A DNA stretch of 29,855 nt from a virus. A program made the position numbers and the translations under genes. Where the stretch lies: the IMG/VR virus record IMGVR_UViG_3300017991_000319, positions 1 through 29,855 of that record, one strand, 5' to 3'. This document shows positions 29,095-29,855 of the stretch, in pieces. Numbering within the stretch: position 1 is the first letter of the stretch; the number at the start of each line of letters is the position of its first letter. The notes below the pieces were generated by a model. The model did not search any database. It was not told the DNA's origin and saw only the letters and a list, made by a program, of their open reading frames with translations.

Positions 29095-29855
29095 CTAGAC
29101 CTCGATTGCCTCGGTGCTGGAAATCTGGTCCGTAACGACAATCGGCACGCCGAAGGCCTCTTCGGGGAATGGAGCAGGCGCACCGGTCGGGTTGTAGGTT
29201 GTGCGACTCTGCTGCAACTGCTTCAGGCTGCGACGATTCATGACCACCAGGTTAGGCATCTGATCCGTAGGATGCAGGCTCATCGCTTCAGAGATCAGGT
29301 CATCTGTCAGTCCCTTGCCATCCTGAGCCGTCAGGTTGCAAATCCGGCTGACGCTGTACGCACCGCCCAGCTGCACGCCGAGCCACGCACAAGCAGACGT
29401 CGCGTAGGCCGGGAACCACTCATCGGCCCCGTCGACCTTGTGCATGGTGTCGAACGATTCGCCGATTTCCAGCGGCGAACCGTCGCCCTTGTACACGCCA
29501 GCGGTTCCCACGTCCTCGCCCACTCGCACCAAATAGACGCTCGACGCAGTGTTGGCTGTGGTGCCGGTTGCGTTGACCACCATTGCGTCGGCCAACGCAT
29601 CGAGCTTGGTGCTGGTCAGGAATCCGACAAAACCGGCGTTGTCAGATCCGTTAATGATCTGCGATTCCAGCTTTGCCAGGGCAGCCCGCAAGTGCCGGCG
29701 GGCCTCGCGTGCAATCAGCGCCTCAGGGCCTCCCTGGCGCCAAGTGTCGGCAGTTCCCTTGTCGACGACGAAACTCCAATCCAAGAGCTTCAGCGTGGCA
29801 GTTTCCACCGTGTCGCCCGACTTGCTCAAAGCCCGGCCTGCGTTTTCCGCGCGGA
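29095..29855 (-). CDS. major capsid protein, C-terminal part (partial)
   Basis: The frame is open through the window edge, so the start lies outside; the TTG at 29829 is internal. The sequence includes TLKLLDWSFVVDKGTADTWR, an N-arm/E-loop-like region with RHLRAALAKLESQIINGSDN (RxxE...I-x-GSD type, with a scaffold/E-loop function). It ends PNLVVMNRRSLKQLQQSRTT and PFPEEAFGVPIVVTDQISST, the P-domain/A-domain pattern of HK97-fold capsid proteins. It heads the structural operon, followed by the connector. Confidence 0.85.
   Translation of the reverse strand, partial: RAENAGRALSKSGDTVETATLKLLDWSFVVDKGTADTWRQGGPEALIAREARRHLRAALAKLESQIINGSDNAGFVGFLTSTKLDALADAMVVNATGTTANTASSVYLVRVGEDVGTAGVYKGDGSPLEIGESFDTMHKVDGADEWFPAYATSACAWLGVQLGGAYSVSRICNLTAQDGKGLTDDLISEAMSLHPTDQMPNLVVMNRRSLKQLQQSRTTYNPTGAPAPFPEEAFGVPIVVTDQISSTEAIEV

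Overview
This window looks like the greater part of a temperate, tailed (siphovirus-type) phage genome, free or integrated. The host is probably a planctomycete or another GC-rich Gram-negative that uses PEP-CTERM protein sorting. The host inference rests on a phage-borne secreted protein with a PEP-CTERM tail (1993-2604), the GC-rich composition and the Cys-rich accessory proteins. It is inference, not proof. Almost every gene lies on the minus strand, so the functional order runs from high to low coordinates. Only the integrase and perhaps one tiny ORF lie on the plus strand.

Layout in transcription order. (1) 29855-21898, head and tail genes: major capsid protein (cut by the window edge), head-tail connector, tail completion protein, HK97-gp10-like protein, major tail protein, tail assembly chaperone G with its -1 frameshifted GT extension, tape measure protein, two large tail-tip/minor structural candidates and two Cys-rich proteins. 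(2) 21943-20443, lysogeny module: a plus-strand tyrosine integrase, a tRNA-like sequence that is a candidate attP core, a cluster of palindromes (candidate operators or arm sites), and a small XRE-type repressor followed by an intrinsic terminator. (3) 20296-9455, early/DNA metabolism operon: small unknown genes, a ParB-domain DNA methyltransferase, a PD-(D/E)XK-like protein, a RecE/YqaJ-like exonuclease, an OB-like phage protein, a replication protein with iteron-like repeats inside its gene, a Zn-motif protein, a DUF559/Vsr-like nuclease, a HExxH protein and an HNH nuclease. (4) 9388-1, late/host-interaction genes: a NUMOD4-HNH homing-type nuclease, a papain-like (C1) peptidase, a thioredoxin-fold lipoprotein, small membrane proteins (one holin-like), a 1224-residue tailspike with a pectate-lyase-like beta-helix, the PEP-CTERM protein and a repeat-containing tail fibre.

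The most striking feature is a set of three intergenic arrays (17643-17981, 18500-18748, 19492-19668). They are built almost wholly of pentamers NNGCC, which read GGCNN on the transcribed strand. GCC is invariant while the two N positions take 14 of the 16 possible dinucleotides; GG and TA never occur in my hand parse of about 150 units. TGCC tetramers are interspersed. The rest of the genome is packed with ATGA/TAATG overlaps, yet each array sits 0-5 nt after a stop codon and ends before the next gene's ribosome binding site. I know of no standard element with this build. The closest analogy I can name is a multi-triplet RNA target such as that of TRAP, with fixed triplets separated by about 2 free nucleotides. 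A DNA-binding or strand-annealing filament with a 5-nt step is another possibility.

Other points of interest are a candidate replication origin embedded in the replication gene (lambda O style), an out-of-frame signal peptide upstream of a proline-rich protein that suggests a frameshift, and a 26-residue membrane peptide whose reality is supported by the array position.
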